From Actinomycetales bacterium (GTDB taxonomy: Bacteria; Actinomycetota; Actinomycetes; Actinomycetales; Dermatophilaceae), in assembly GCA_016710645.1 (NCBI GenBank), contig JADJVI010000008.1, positions 26,225 through 90,224 on the forward strand: a stretch of 64,000 bases of DNA, in the 5' to 3' direction. Under the pieces are notes generated by a model. That model was not told the origin of the DNA and did not search any database. It saw only the letters and a list, made by a program, of their open reading frames with translations. Of the stretch, positions 8,229 through 16,951 are shown in pieces (the stretch's first letter is position 1; each line of letters opens with the position of its first letter). A program made the translations under genes and the position numbers.

Positions 8229-9083
8229 GTGCCTGTGCCCATGGACCCCGCGCGTCTCACAGCGGCGCTCTGCCCACCCGCAGGACGGTATGCCGTGGTC
8301 GAGGTCCACGAACGCCTCTCTTCGACCAACTCCCGGGCCGTCGAGCTGTCCCGCCCGTATGCCGTCGTGCTCGCCGAGGCGCAGACCGCCGGCCGGGGGC
8401 GGCTGGATCGCAGCTGGGAGTCTCCTGCCGGGCTGGGGTTGACCTTCTCTGCGGTCCTGCCCGCTCCGGTAAACGTCCCGGGGTGGGTGCCCCTCGCGGC
8501 CGGGCTGGCGGTCGCAGAGGCGGTCACGGCGGTGACCGGACTCCGCCCACAGCTCAAATGGCCCAATGACCTCCTGGTGTCCGGGCTGGATGCGTCGGGG
8601 GACACAGCTGGCGCACCTCAGGGTGCGATCGACCCCGGCTCGGGCAAGGTGTGCGGCATCTTGTGCGAGTACCTGCCGCTGCCTGAACCTCTGGTCGTCG
8701 TCGGGGTCGGCCTCAATGTCCACCAGCGTCGCGCTGATCTTCCGGTCACCACCGCGACCTCGCTGGCGCTCGCGTTGGGTGTTGGCGAGGATCGGCTCGA
8801 TCGGGAGGCGCTCTCGGTCGCGGTGCTGCAGCGGCTGGCCGTTCGGGTCGATCAGCTGGGCGGGTCGGCGGCGGAGCGGGAGGCGACGCAGACGGCATAC
8901 CGGCAGGTGTGCGCCACGGTGGGAACGCTGGTGACGGTGACCTTCCCCGACGGACGAGCGGTCATGGGGACGGCCCTGGACGTCGACGGTGACGGCGCGC
9001 TCGTGGTTGATGACGGACAGCAGATCCACACGCTGCATGCGGGGGACGTCACCCATGTCCGGCCCGGCCAGCAGGCTCGGTGA
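8229..9083 (+). CDS. birA: Biotin-[acetyl-CoA-carboxylase] ligase
   Basis: 284 residues. It activates biotin with ATP and attaches it to the biotin carrier domain of acyl-CoA carboxylases, so its place next to accD-accE is functional. AEAQTAGRGRLDRSW is the biotinyl-AMP loop, QLKWPNDLLV carries the catalytic lysine, and VGVGLNV and the C-terminal SH3-like segment follow. There is no N-terminal DNA-binding domain (class I ligase). GTG 8229 fits the -10 spacing; ATG 8241 is the alternative. The long open frame running back to 6903 is antisense to accD. Confidence 0.93.
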   Translation: MPVPMDPARLTAALCPPAGRYAVVEVHERLSSTNSRAVELSRPYAVVLAEAQTAGRGRLDRSWESPAGLGLTFSAVLPAPVNVPGWVPLAAGLAVAEAVTAVTGLRPQLKWPNDLLVSGLDASGDTAGAPQGAIDPGSGKVCGILCEYLPLPEPLVVVGVGLNVHQRRADLPVTTATSLALALGVGEDRLDREALSVAVLQRLAVRVDQLGGSAAEREATQTAYRQVCATVGTLVTVTFPDGRAVMGTALDVDGDGALVVDDGQQIHTLHAGDVTHVRPGQQAR

Positions 9084-9140
9084 CGGCAGCGGCAGGCGAC
9101 CGAGTACCTGTCGTTCACGTCGGGTTGGCATGATGCTGGC

Positions 9141-10430
9141 ATGACCGAACTCACACCCGCCTCCGCTCCGGCAGGGGGCTGGGTCGAGCCGGTCGACACC
9201 CCACTGGCACCTGCTGAGCCGCCCGCTCCGGCCGCGCCCCTTCCGGGCCGGCCGAGCCTCGCGGTCACGGCCGGTATGCCGGTCCGGCCCACTCCTGCGC
9301 TCGATGCCGATGACGTCGCCGCGCTGCTGATCGGGCAGAGCCGATCGTTCAGCCGATCCGACGTCAGCCGGCTGTCAGGGGTCTCGGTCATCGGCGCGCG
9401 GAAGTTCTGGCACGCTCTGGGCTTCCCGGACGTGTCGTCGCGAGATCGGCCCTACACCGAGGCCGACCTGCGGGCGTTGCGCCGGATGGCCACCCTGGTC
9501 CGCGCCGAGGTCCTCGACGAGGACACCGCGCTCGGTCTCACCCGTGCCTTCGCCCGCACCGCAGACCGGCTCGCGGCCTGGCAGGTCCACCTCCTGGCCG
9601 AATCGCTCTCTGCGCGCGCAGATGCCGCGGGCGCGTCTGCGTCCGAGTGGTTCCCCGACGACGCGGACGCCCCAGATGCCGGTATGCCATCGGTCGCTCC
9701 CGCGCTGCGTCGTCTCGCGGGTGAGGACGGGTCCGAGGACGCTCTTGATGGTGCGGGCGTCCAGGACGAGGCGACCGCGCAAGCGACCGCTCGTCTGCTC
9801 ATCGACCTGGCTGACGAACTCGAGCCGATGCTCGTCTATGCCTGGCGTCGGCACCTCAACGACGCCTTGTCTCGCTTGCTGTCCGACGCCAGCCCAGGGC
9901 GCCATTCGGCGGGAGTCGTGCGCTGCGTCGGGTTCGCCGACCTCGTGGGGTTCACCACCATGGTCGGGCAACTGACCGAACGCGAATTGGCCCACGTGGT
10001 GCAGCGATTCGAGTCCATCGCCAGCGATGTCGTCACCGCCCACGGCGGGCGAGTGGTCAAGACGGTCGGCGACGAGGTGCTGTTCTCTACCATGGCCCCG
10101 GCACCCGGCGCCGCCATCGCCCTCGATCTCGTCGACGCCATCGCCGAGGACTCCGCGTTGCGTTCGGTGCGCGTTGGGGTGGCCTATGGCAGCGTGGTCT
10201 CGCGCCTCGGCGACGTCTTCGGGCAGACGGTCAACACCGCCGCTCGGTTGACCCCGATGGCCCACCCGGGTCACGTCCTCGTCGACGGAGCGCTGGCCAA
10301 GGCTTTGGCCTCCCAACCGGGATTCACCCTCACCCCCATGCGACGGCGCACCCTGCGTGGCGTCGGTACAGTCACCCCTCATACGCTGGTGCGTAGTGGT
10401 AGCTCTGCCACCCGAGGGAGGCATTCATGA
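9141..10430 (+). CDS. Class III adenylate/guanylate cyclase with N-terminal regulatory region
   Basis: 429 residues. The C-terminal half is a nucleotide cyclase making cAMP (or cGMP): metal-binding Asp267 in FADLVGFT and Asp311 in VGDEVLF, substrate-selecting Lys307 in VKTVGDE, and the Asn/Arg pair in QTVNTAARL. The N-terminal half has a Pro-rich tail then a helix-turn-helix-like stretch (FSRSDVSRLSGVSVIGARKF) and the RPYTEADLRALRRM segment, as in Rv1264-like cyclases whose N-terminus is autoinhibitory. It sits where mycobacteria carry a membrane protein gene beside birA. Its stop overlaps the next start (ATGA). Confidence 0.85.
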   Translation: MTELTPASAPAGGWVEPVDTPLAPAEPPAPAAPLPGRPSLAVTAGMPVRPTPALDADDVAALLIGQSRSFSRSDVSRLSGVSVIGARKFWHALGFPDVSSRDRPYTEADLRALRRMATLVRAEVLDEDTALGLTRAFARTADRLAAWQVHLLAESLSARADAAGASASEWFPDDADAPDAGMPSVAPALRRLAGEDGSEDALDGAGVQDEATAQATARLLIDLADELEPMLVYAWRRHLNDALSRLLSDASPGRHSAGVVRCVGFADLVGFTTMVGQLTERELAHVVQRFESIASDVVTAHGGRVVKTVGDEVLFSTMAPAPGAAIALDLVDAIAEDSALRSVRVGVAYGSVVSRLGDVFGQTVNTAARLTPMAHPGHVLVDGALAKALASQPGFTLTPMRRRTLRGVGTVTPHTLVRSGSSATRGRHS

Positions 10431-11221
10431 CCGATACTCCGCTGGTGCGAGTCGAGCGCCACGGCGCCGACGGACACGTCGCCGAGATCGTCCTCGACCG
10501 CCCCGAGGCGATGAACGCAGTATCGACGGCGATGGCCGAAGCGATTGCTGCAGCGACCTCGGCACTGTCGGGCGACGCCTCCGTCCGTGCTGCCGTGCTG
10601 ACCTCGTCTCACCCCAAGGCGTTCTGCGTGGGTGCCGACCTCAAGGAGCGCAACGGCTACACCGATCTGCAACTGGTGCAGCAGCGGCCGCTGGCCAGGG
10701 CGGCATACGGCGGGGTTCTTGCCCTGCCGATGCCGACCATCGCGGCCGTGGACGGGTTCGCGCTGGGCGGAGGGCTGGAGCTTGCCCTGTCCTGCGACCT
10801 CATCGTCGCCGGCGAGGCGGCCGTCGTCGGGTTGCCCGAGGTGTCGGTGGGCGTCATCCCCGGGGGCGGTGGCACCCAACTGCTGACCCGCCGGATCGGA
10901 TGGTCCAAGGCCGCGTCACTCATCTTCACCGCCCGCCGGCTGCCTGCAGCCGAAGCGGCTGCGCTCGGCGTCGTCGACGAGGTCGTCACGGCCGGGTCGG
11001 CCCGGGAACGCGCCCTGGCGCTCGCCGAGGCCATCGCGGCCCATTCCCCAGTAGGCCTGCGGTCGGCCAAGCGGGCCATGCGGCTCGGTTTCGATGTCGA
11101 CCTCGCCAGCGGCCTGGAGATCGAGGACGCCTGCTGGCGCGCGACCGCCTTCAGCGGCGACCGAGCCGAGGGTGTGCGTGCCTTCGCCGAGAAGCGCACG
11201 CCGCAGTGGCCGGGTCGCTGA
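10427..11221 (+). CDS. Enoyl-CoA hydratase/isomerase family protein
   Basis: 264 residues, crotonase fold, normally hydrating enoyl-CoA in beta-oxidation. The oxyanion-hole segments KAFCVGADL and FALGGGLELALSCDL and both catalytic glutamates (in GGGLE and GLPEVSVGVIPGGGG) are present, so hydratase activity is likely. Translationally coupled to the cyclase upstream by a 4-base overlap, an unusual partner for a fatty-acid enzyme. Confidence 0.9.
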   Translation: MTDTPLVRVERHGADGHVAEIVLDRPEAMNAVSTAMAEAIAAATSALSGDASVRAAVLTSSHPKAFCVGADLKERNGYTDLQLVQQRPLARAAYGGVLALPMPTIAAVDGFALGGGLELALSCDLIVAGEAAVVGLPEVSVGVIPGGGGTQLLTRRIGWSKAASLIFTARRLPAAEAAALGVVDEVVTAGSARERALALAEAIAAHSPVGLRSAKRAMRLGFDVDLASGLEIEDACWRATAFSGDRAEGVRAFAEKRTPQWPGR

Positions 11222-11249
11222 CTGAGCGCACACGGCATACCATCCACGC

Positions 11250-11930
11250 ATGACCCGGGTGCTGCTCGTCGAGGACGATCCCGGCATTTCGGTCCCGCTG
11301 ACCCGGGCCTTGCGACGCGAGGGCTACACGGTCGACGTCCGCTCGGACGGCGAGAGTGCCCTGGAGGCCGCCCGCACCCGCCCCGATCTCATCGTTCTGG
11401 ACCTCGGGCTACCGGACATGGACGGCTTGGAGGTATGCCGTCGCATCCGCGAGCATGGGCGCACCCAGCCGGTGCTCATCCTCACCGCCCGGGCCGAGGA
11501 GCTCGACGCGGTCGTCGGACTGGACGCCGGAGCTGACGACTATGTCACTAAGCCGTTCCGGCTGGCCGAACTGTTGGCGCGCGTTCGGGCGCTGTTGCGC
11601 CGCAACGCCCCAGATGGTGCCGGTGAGCTCGATGCCGAGGTGCGCATCGACGCGGACGCCCGGCGCGCCTATTTCCACGACGAGGAGATGCAGCTCACCG
11701 CCAAGGAGTTCGACCTGTTGCGCGTGCTCGTCCGCGAACGCGGCCGGGTCGTCACCCGAGAGCAACTGATGCGCGAGGTGTGGGACACCGAGTGGTTCGG
11801 GTCGACCAAGACCCTCGACATGCACATCTCGGTGCTGCGCAAGAAGCTCGGTGACGATGTCGCCCAACCCCGCTTTATCTCGACGGTGCGCGGGATGGGC
11901 TTTCGCTTCGAGCGCCCTGCTGCCGGCTAG
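11250..11930 (+). CDS. OmpR-family response regulator
   Basis: 226 residues. Receiver domain with acidic pocket EDD (8-10), phospho-acceptor Asp51 and the TKPF lysine, followed by an OmpR winged helix (about 125-222) ending in ISTVRGMGFRF. Partner kinase is 21 bases downstream. A TACCAT hexamer that overlaps a GGCATACC word lies 6 bases before the ATG, suggesting leaderless transcription. Target genes unknown. Confidence 0.93.
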   Translation: MTRVLLVEDDPGISVPLTRALRREGYTVDVRSDGESALEAARTRPDLIVLDLGLPDMDGLEVCRRIREHGRTQPVLILTARAEELDAVVGLDAGADDYVTKPFRLAELLARVRALLRRNAPDGAGELDAEVRIDADARRAYFHDEEMQLTAKEFDLLRVLVRERGRVVTREQLMREVWDTEWFGSTKTLDMHISVLRKKLGDDVAQPRFISTVRGMGFRFERPAAG

Positions 11931-11951
11931 CGGCCGCGAAGGTCAGGGGAC

Positions 11952-13004
11952 ATGCAACGGCTCATCCGGCGGGCGACGATCCTCGCGATCCTCTCCTCGA
12001 CCCTGCTCACCGTGGTACCGGTCGCCGTCGTCGTGGCGTGGGTGTCCACCCAGCGGGCCGACCTCGTCGGCACCTGGCTCAATCGGTCGACGACCGTGCA
12101 GGTGTTCGACGTGCTCACCGTGTCGTTGGCCATCTTCCTCGTCGGCACCGCGGTGGCGGTTTTCGTCGCGGGCGTCGTGACCCGCCGGGTTGCCCAGCCG
12201 CTGGAGGCGTTGATGACCAATGCCGAGCGCCTGGGCAAGGGTGAGGGCCATCTCGTGGCGACCGACTCCGGGATCGACGAGGTGGACCGGATCTCCAGCG
12301 TGCTCGTCCGCTCGGCCCAGCAACTGTCGCAATCCATCTCCTCCGAGCGGTCGTTCGCCTCCGACGCATCCCATCAACTGCGCACCCCGTTGACCGCGCT
12401 GCTGATGCGGCTGGAGGAGATCGCCGCGACTGACGACATCGAGGTGGCGCGGGAAGAGGCCGCGGTCGCGATCTCCCAGGTCGAGCGGCTCAGCCGGGTT
12501 GTCGACGAGCTGCTGCAGCGCCGACGTTCCGTCCCGGAGACCGCTCGCCCCGAGGTCGTCCTCGACTCGGTGCTCGCCTCACTACAACGCGAGTGGCAAC
12601 CGGCTTTCGAGACCGCCCGCCGAAGCATCCGGGTCCACGGTGAGCGGGGGCTATCGGTGCGTGCGACGCCGATTGCGTTGAGCCAGGTGTTCTCGACCTT
12701 GCTGGAGAACTCTCTCGTCCACGGCCGTGGCACGGTTGAAATCCAGGTTCGTCGCAGCGGGCCGTCGGTGGTCGTCGAGGTGTGCGACGAGGGCGACGGA
12801 GTGTCGGCGACGATGGCTCCGCACATCTTCGAACGCTCAGTGAGCAGCGGCGCGGGGGGCACGGGGTTGGGCCTGGCCCTGGCTCGTGACCTGGCCGAAT
12901 CCTTCGGCGGGCGGCTGGAGCTCATCGCTCGGACACCGGCGACCTTCGCGGTTTTCCTTTCCGAGGCCAGCAGCAGATTCCCGGCTCGAATCAAAGGCCG
13001 ATAG
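11952..13004 (+). CDS. Sensor histidine kinase
   Basis: 350 residues. Two membrane segments (about 8-32 and 52-76) flank a very short extracellular part, then a HAMP-like region, the DASHQLRTPLT H-box with His141, and a HATPase domain with ENSLVHG (N box) and GGTGLGLALARDL (G2). The tiny external loop suggests membrane or intramembrane sensing. Pairs with the regulator upstream. Confidence 0.92.
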   Translation: MQRLIRRATILAILSSTLLTVVPVAVVVAWVSTQRADLVGTWLNRSTTVQVFDVLTVSLAIFLVGTAVAVFVAGVVTRRVAQPLEALMTNAERLGKGEGHLVATDSGIDEVDRISSVLVRSAQQLSQSISSERSFASDASHQLRTPLTALLMRLEEIAATDDIEVAREEAAVAISQVERLSRVVDELLQRRRSVPETARPEVVLDSVLASLQREWQPAFETARRSIRVHGERGLSVRATPIALSQVFSTLLENSLVHGRGTVEIQVRRSGPSVVVEVCDEGDGVSATMAPHIFERSVSSGAGGTGLGLALARDLAESFGGRLELIARTPATFAVFLSEASSRFPARIKGR

Positions 13005-13018
13005 AGGCCCGAGAGTCG

Positions 13019-13516
13019 TCAGGGACGTGCAGCGGCGTCCGTATCGGCGCTGGTGGCGTCGGCCTCGAGCTCGCCGGCGAAGACGAAACGGCGGTAGGCC
13101 CAGAACCGGAACAGCGTCGCCAGGCCGATGCCGAACACATTGTTGAGATTGACCCACAGGGCCGAGGTGAGGCCGAGGACGTTGAAGGTGAGGTTGAGCC
13201 ACCCGAGACCGATCAGCAGGCCGACGCCGTTGACCAGGAAGAACAGCAACGCCTCGTGGTGCACCTTGCGGTTGGCTCGGTGCCGGAAGGTCCAGAACCG
13301 GTTGCCCAGCCACGCCACCAAGGTGGCGATAACGCCCGAGACGACGCGGGAGCTGGTGAGTCGGCCGGCTAGCGGCCCGTGATAGAGCAGGTTGAAGCCG
13401 CCGACGTCGATGACGAACGCGATGGCCCCGACGACCCCGAACTTTGCGGCCTCGCGCCAGACCCGGTCGACGGTGGCCCGCAGATAGCTCGAGATCCGGT
13501 CGACCAGTGACATCAC
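13019..13516 (-). CDS. GtrA-family membrane protein
   Basis: 165 residues with four predicted membrane helices and the family signature KFGVVGAIAFVIDVGGFNLL, NRFWTFRH and FRFWAYRRFVF. GtrA proteins are thought to flip or assist polyprenyl-linked sugars for envelope glycosylation. The position beside purK matches Rv3277 in mycobacteria. GTG 13516 is 6 bases from a TAGAGT box (minus strand 13523-13528), so I prefer it to the adjacent ATG 13513. Confidence 0.85.
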   Translation of the reverse strand: MMSLVDRISSYLRATVDRVWREAAKFGVVGAIAFVIDVGGFNLLYHGPLAGRLTSSRVVSGVIATLVAWLGNRFWTFRHRANRKVHHEALLFFLVNGVGLLIGLGWLNLTFNVLGLTSALWVNLNNVFGIGLATLFRFWAYRRFVFAGELEADATSADTDAAARP

Positions 13517-13522
13517 GGGACG

Positions 13523-13564
13523 ACTCTAGGCCACCTGGGTCGGTGCGCCGTGCCCCGTTAAGCT
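13523..13564. promoter_or_regulatory. Divergent leaderless-type promoters of GtrA gene and purK
   Basis: TAGAGT on the minus strand at 13523-13528 is 6 bases before the GtrA GTG; TAAGCT on the plus strand at 13559-13564 is 6 bases before the purK GTG. Both spacings place the transcription start at the first codon. Confidence 0.5.
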
Positions 13565-13570
13565 GACCCG

Positions 13571-14782
13571 GTGACCGCACCGCGACGCGCCCCGGGAGGA
13601 TTCCCGGTGGTGGGAGTGATCGGGGGCGGCCAGCTGGCCCGCATGTTGCAGGCGCCGGCGGTGGCCCTGGGCGTGCAACTGTCCGTGCTCGCCGAGTCCG
13701 AGGACGCTTCCGCGGCCCTGGTCATCCCCTCGGCTCCGGTCGGGGCACACACCGACACTACGGCGGTACGCCGGTTCGCCCAGGCCTGCGACGTGGTCAC
13801 CTTCGACCACGAGCACGTCCCCGCCGACGTGCTCGACGCCCTCGCCGAGGCCGGGGTTGACATGCATCCCTCGCCCGCCGCGCTGGTTTTCGCGCAGGAC
13901 AAGCTGGCCATGCGGGCTCGGCTGACCGCGCTCGCGATCCCCTGTCCTCGCTGGGCGGCGGCTCACACGGTGTTGGATGTCGTCAATTTCGCTGCGGTGG
14001 TGGGGTTTCCGCTCATCGCTAAGACTCCCCGCGGCGGCTACGACGGCAAGGGGGTGCGGGTCGTCCGCGGGATCGACGACCTCGCCGATTGGCTGGTCGA
14101 ATCGGAGCGTGACCGGCATACCGGCTCTGGTCCATTGCGTGACGGGATCCTCCTGGAGGAACTCGTGCCCTTCGACCACGAACTCGCCGTGCTCGTCGCC
14201 CGCAGCCCCTCCGGTCAGGCGGCCGCCTGGCCGGTCGTCGAAACCGTCCAGACCGACGGGATCTGCACCGACGTCATCGCCCCCGCGCCCGACCTCACCG
14301 CCGAGCTGGCGGCCGCCGCCACCCACGCCGCGCTGCGGATCGCGGGTGAGCTGGGGGTGACCGGGGTGCTCGCGGTCGAGATGTTCCGGGTCGGTGAGCA
14401 CCCGGCATACCCCGACGGATTCCTCGTCAACGAACTCGCGATGCGGCCGCACAACAGCGGGCACTGGAGCATCGACGGCGCGGTGACCAGCCAGTTCGAG
14501 CAGCACCTGCGTGCCGTGCTCGACCTGCCGCTCGGTGACCCGCGTCCGGTCGCCCCGTGGACGGTCATGGCCAATGTGCTGGGCGGCGACTACCCGCAGA
14601 TCTACCCGGCCTATCGGCATGTCATGGCCCGCGACCCCGGGGCCAAGGTTCACATGTACGGCAAGGGGGTGCGCCCGGGCCGCAAGGTCGGGCACGTGTC
14701 GGTGTCGGGGGAGGACCTCGCCGACCTTCGTGAGCGGGCCCGCCATGCGGCCGATTACCTGCAGGGGATCATCACCGAATGA
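13571..14782 (+). CDS. purK: N5-carboxyaminoimidazole ribonucleotide synthase
   Basis: 403 residues, ATP-grasp enzyme that carboxylates AIR to N5-CAIR in purine synthesis. VIGGGQLARMLQ (16-27), FDHEHVP, IAKTPRGGYDGKG (ATP-grasp loop) and NELAMRPHNSGHWS near the C-terminus are diagnostic. GTG start; purE follows 49 bases downstream and uses the product. Confidence 0.96.
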   Translation: MTAPRRAPGGFPVVGVIGGGQLARMLQAPAVALGVQLSVLAESEDASAALVIPSAPVGAHTDTTAVRRFAQACDVVTFDHEHVPADVLDALAEAGVDMHPSPAALVFAQDKLAMRARLTALAIPCPRWAAAHTVLDVVNFAAVVGFPLIAKTPRGGYDGKGVRVVRGIDDLADWLVESERDRHTGSGPLRDGILLEELVPFDHELAVLVARSPSGQAAAWPVVETVQTDGICTDVIAPAPDLTAELAAAATHAALRIAGELGVTGVLAVEMFRVGEHPAYPDGFLVNELAMRPHNSGHWSIDGAVTSQFEQHLRAVLDLPLGDPRPVAPWTVMANVLGGDYPQIYPAYRHVMARDPGAKVHMYGKGVRPGRKVGHVSVSGEDLADLRERARHAADYLQGIITE

Positions 14783-14831
14783 CAGAGCGACCGATCACGC
14801 CATCGACCGCTCCATCCAGAAGAGGTAGGCC

Positions 14832-15353
14832 GTGGACCTGAATCAGGACGACATCGTCGTCGGCATCGTCATGGGCAGCGACAGTGACTGGCCGGTCATG
14901 AGCGCCGCCGCGGACGCGCTGGACGAGTTCGGCATCGGCTATGAGATCGACGTCGTTTCGGCGCACCGCATGCCGACCGAGATGATCGACTACGGCCGCT
15001 CGGCTGCCGAGCGGGGCTTGCAGGTCGTCATCGCCGGGGCGGGGGGTGCGGCCCACTTGCCCGGCATGCTCGCCTCGGTCACTCCGCTTCCGGTTATCGG
15101 GGTTCCGGTGCCGCTGGCCCATCTCGACGGGATGGACTCGCTGCTCTCGATCGTCCAAATGCCCGCCGGCGTGCCGGTGGCGACCGTGTCGGTCGGCGGC
15201 GCCCGCAATGCCGGGCTACTGGCCGCGCGGATCATCGGCTCAGGCTCGGGCGCGGAAGCCGCCCGGGTGCGCGATGAGATGGCGCGCTTCCAGGGGCGGC
15301 TGCGCGACCAGGCCAAGGCCAAGGGGGCAGCGCTGCGCGCCTCGCGCGGCTGA
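14832..15353 (+). CDS. purE: N5-carboxyaminoimidazole ribonucleotide mutase
   Basis: 173 residues, class I PurE that converts N5-CAIR to CAIR. VGIVMGSDSDWPVM (9-22), VVSAHRMP with the catalytic histidine, and AGAGGAAHLPGM are intact. GTG start at 14832. A 16-bp direct repeat spans the stop codon. Confidence 0.96.
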   Translation: MDLNQDDIVVGIVMGSDSDWPVMSAAADALDEFGIGYEIDVVSAHRMPTEMIDYGRSAAERGLQVVIAGAGGAAHLPGMLASVTPLPVIGVPVPLAHLDGMDSLLSIVQMPAGVPVATVSVGGARNAGLLAARIIGSGSGAEAARVRDEMARFQGRLRDQAKAKGAALRASRG

Positions 15354-15379
15354 GCCCTTCGCCCGGCTGAGCCCTTCGC
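15347..15379. repeat. 16-bp direct repeat across the purE stop
   Basis: CGGCTGAGCCCTTCGC occurs at 15347-15362 and again at 15364-15379, one base apart. The first copy contains the purE stop codon. It may be a small tandem duplication of the gene end; a GGTATGCCG word follows at once. Confidence 0.7.
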
Positions 15380-15400
15380 AGCGGTATGCCGTGCAGCAAG

Positions 15401-15850
15401 CTAGGGGAGCGGCCACTCCATCTTCGGGCAGGTGTCCATAATGACCTGCAAGCCAGCGGCCTCGGCTCGCGCCGCCGCAGGGTGGTCGATCACCCCGAGT
15501 TGCAGCCACAGAGTACGGATGCCGAGCCGCTCCCGCTGGGCGATCGCCTCGTCGACGACCGCGCCCACCAGCTGGGAGCGCACGAAGAAGTCGACCACCT
15601 CGACCACCGTGCCGTCCGGGATGTCGCCGAGCACGGCATACCCCTGCTGCCCGAAGACCGTCGGCGCATCCGGGTGCACCGGCACGACCCTCATATCGAG
15701 TTGCGAGACAAGGAAGTCCGCGATCCGGTAGGCCGTGCGGCACCGATTCTGCGACAGCCCGACGACCGCCCAGGTCGCGGGCGTGGTCAACGCCTCGCGG
15801 ATGACGGCGGGATCGTTGCGATGAGCGGGAGAGCGGGAGTCGCTGGCCAT
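15401..15850 (-). CDS. CoA-binding domain protein (YccU-like)
   Basis: 149 residues with a Rossmann CoA-binding fold: TWAVVGLSQNRCRTAYRIADFL, VVPVHPD, and the C-terminal MDTCPKMEWP end. Function of this family is not established; a role in acyl-CoA or nucleotide sensing is possible. Converges with purE. A weak GAGACT box lies about 5 bases before the ATG. Confidence 0.82.
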   Translation of the reverse strand: MASDSRSPAHRNDPAVIREALTTPATWAVVGLSQNRCRTAYRIADFLVSQLDMRVVPVHPDAPTVFGQQGYAVLGDIPDGTVVEVVDFFVRSQLVGAVVDEAIAQRERLGIRTLWLQLGVIDHPAAARAEAAGLQVIMDTCPKMEWPLP

Positions 15851-15930
15851 GGGCCAGTCTCACACGACACCCGCTCGGGCCGGTGCAATGATGGGCTGGA
15901 GTCCACCCCATCAGGCGCAAGGAGCAACTC

Positions 15931-16950
15931 ATGAGGTTCGGTGTCTTCGTCCCGCAGGGCTGGCGGATGGACCTGGTCGGCATCGACCCGAGCCTGCATT
16001 GGGGCGTCATGGACGGTCTCGCTCGGCGCTTCGACGAGGTCGAGGGCTGGGAGTCGCTCTGGGTCTACGACCACTTCCACACCGTGCCCAAGCCCTCGGG
16101 CGAGGCGACCCACGAGGCGTGGTCGCTCATGGCGGCGTTCGCGGCGTCGACGACCCGCATCCGGCTCGGTCAGATGTGCACCTGCATGGCCTATCGCAAC
16201 CCTGCCTACCTCGCCAAGGTCGCCGCAACCATCGACATCATCTCCGGCGGGCGGGTCGAGATGGGAATCGGAGCCGGCTGGTACGAACACGAGTGGCGCG
16301 CGTACGGATACGGCTTCCCGGAGGCGCGCGACCGGCTCGGTGCGCTGCGCGACGGCGTCGAGATCTTCCGCCAGATGTGGACCCAGGGCTCGGCCACGTA
16401 TGCCGGCACGTACTACTCCGTCGACGGCGCCATCTGCGCGCCGCGCCCCCTGCAAGGGACCGCTGTCGACGGGTCGCCGGCGAACGGCATACCGATGTGG
16501 GTGGCCGGGGGCGGCGAGAAGGTGACGCTGAAGATCGCCGCGCAGTACGCCGACTACACCAACTTCTTCGGCGACCCGACCGAGTTTGCGCGCAAGAACG
16601 AGATCCTGCGCGGGCACTGCCAGACGGTCGGGCGTGACGATGACGAGATCGTCCGCTCGGCCAACTTCAACATCCTTATCGGCGAGACCCAGGTCGAGGT
16701 CACCGAACGCGCCGAGGAGTACATCGCGTTGCGCTCGCGCGCCGGCATCGCCGAGGAGGCCGCACGCAAGGAAGTCGATGGACTGCGCAAGGCCGGCACC
16801 TGCGGCACGCCGGACCAGATCGCCGAGACGCTCGAGTCCTATCGAGCCGTCGGGCTGGGCTATGCCATCACCTACTTCCCCGAGGTCGCCTATGACACCT
16901 CGGGGGTCGACCTCTTCGAGCGCACGGTCATGCGCGAACTCAAGGGCTGA
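15931..16950 (+). CDS. LLM-class (F420-dependent type) oxidoreductase
   Basis: 339 residues, luciferase-like TIM barrel. MRFGVFVPQGW, SLWVYDHF, GQMCTCMAYRNPAYLAK and GAGWYEHEWRAYG are the usual cofactor-side motifs of actinobacterial F420-dependent reductases rather than FMN monooxygenases. The F420 genes fbiA and fbiB in this window make F420 use plausible. AAGGAG lies before the ATG. Substrate unknown. Confidence 0.85.
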   Translation: MRFGVFVPQGWRMDLVGIDPSLHWGVMDGLARRFDEVEGWESLWVYDHFHTVPKPSGEATHEAWSLMAAFAASTTRIRLGQMCTCMAYRNPAYLAKVAATIDIISGGRVEMGIGAGWYEHEWRAYGYGFPEARDRLGALRDGVEIFRQMWTQGSATYAGTYYSVDGAICAPRPLQGTAVDGSPANGIPMWVAGGGEKVTLKIAAQYADYTNFFGDPTEFARKNEILRGHCQTVGRDDDEIVRSANFNILIGETQVEVTERAEEYIALRSRAGIAEEAARKEVDGLRKAGTCGTPDQIAETLESYRAVGLGYAITYFPEVAYDTSGVDLFERTVMRELKG

Positions 16951-16951
16951 C

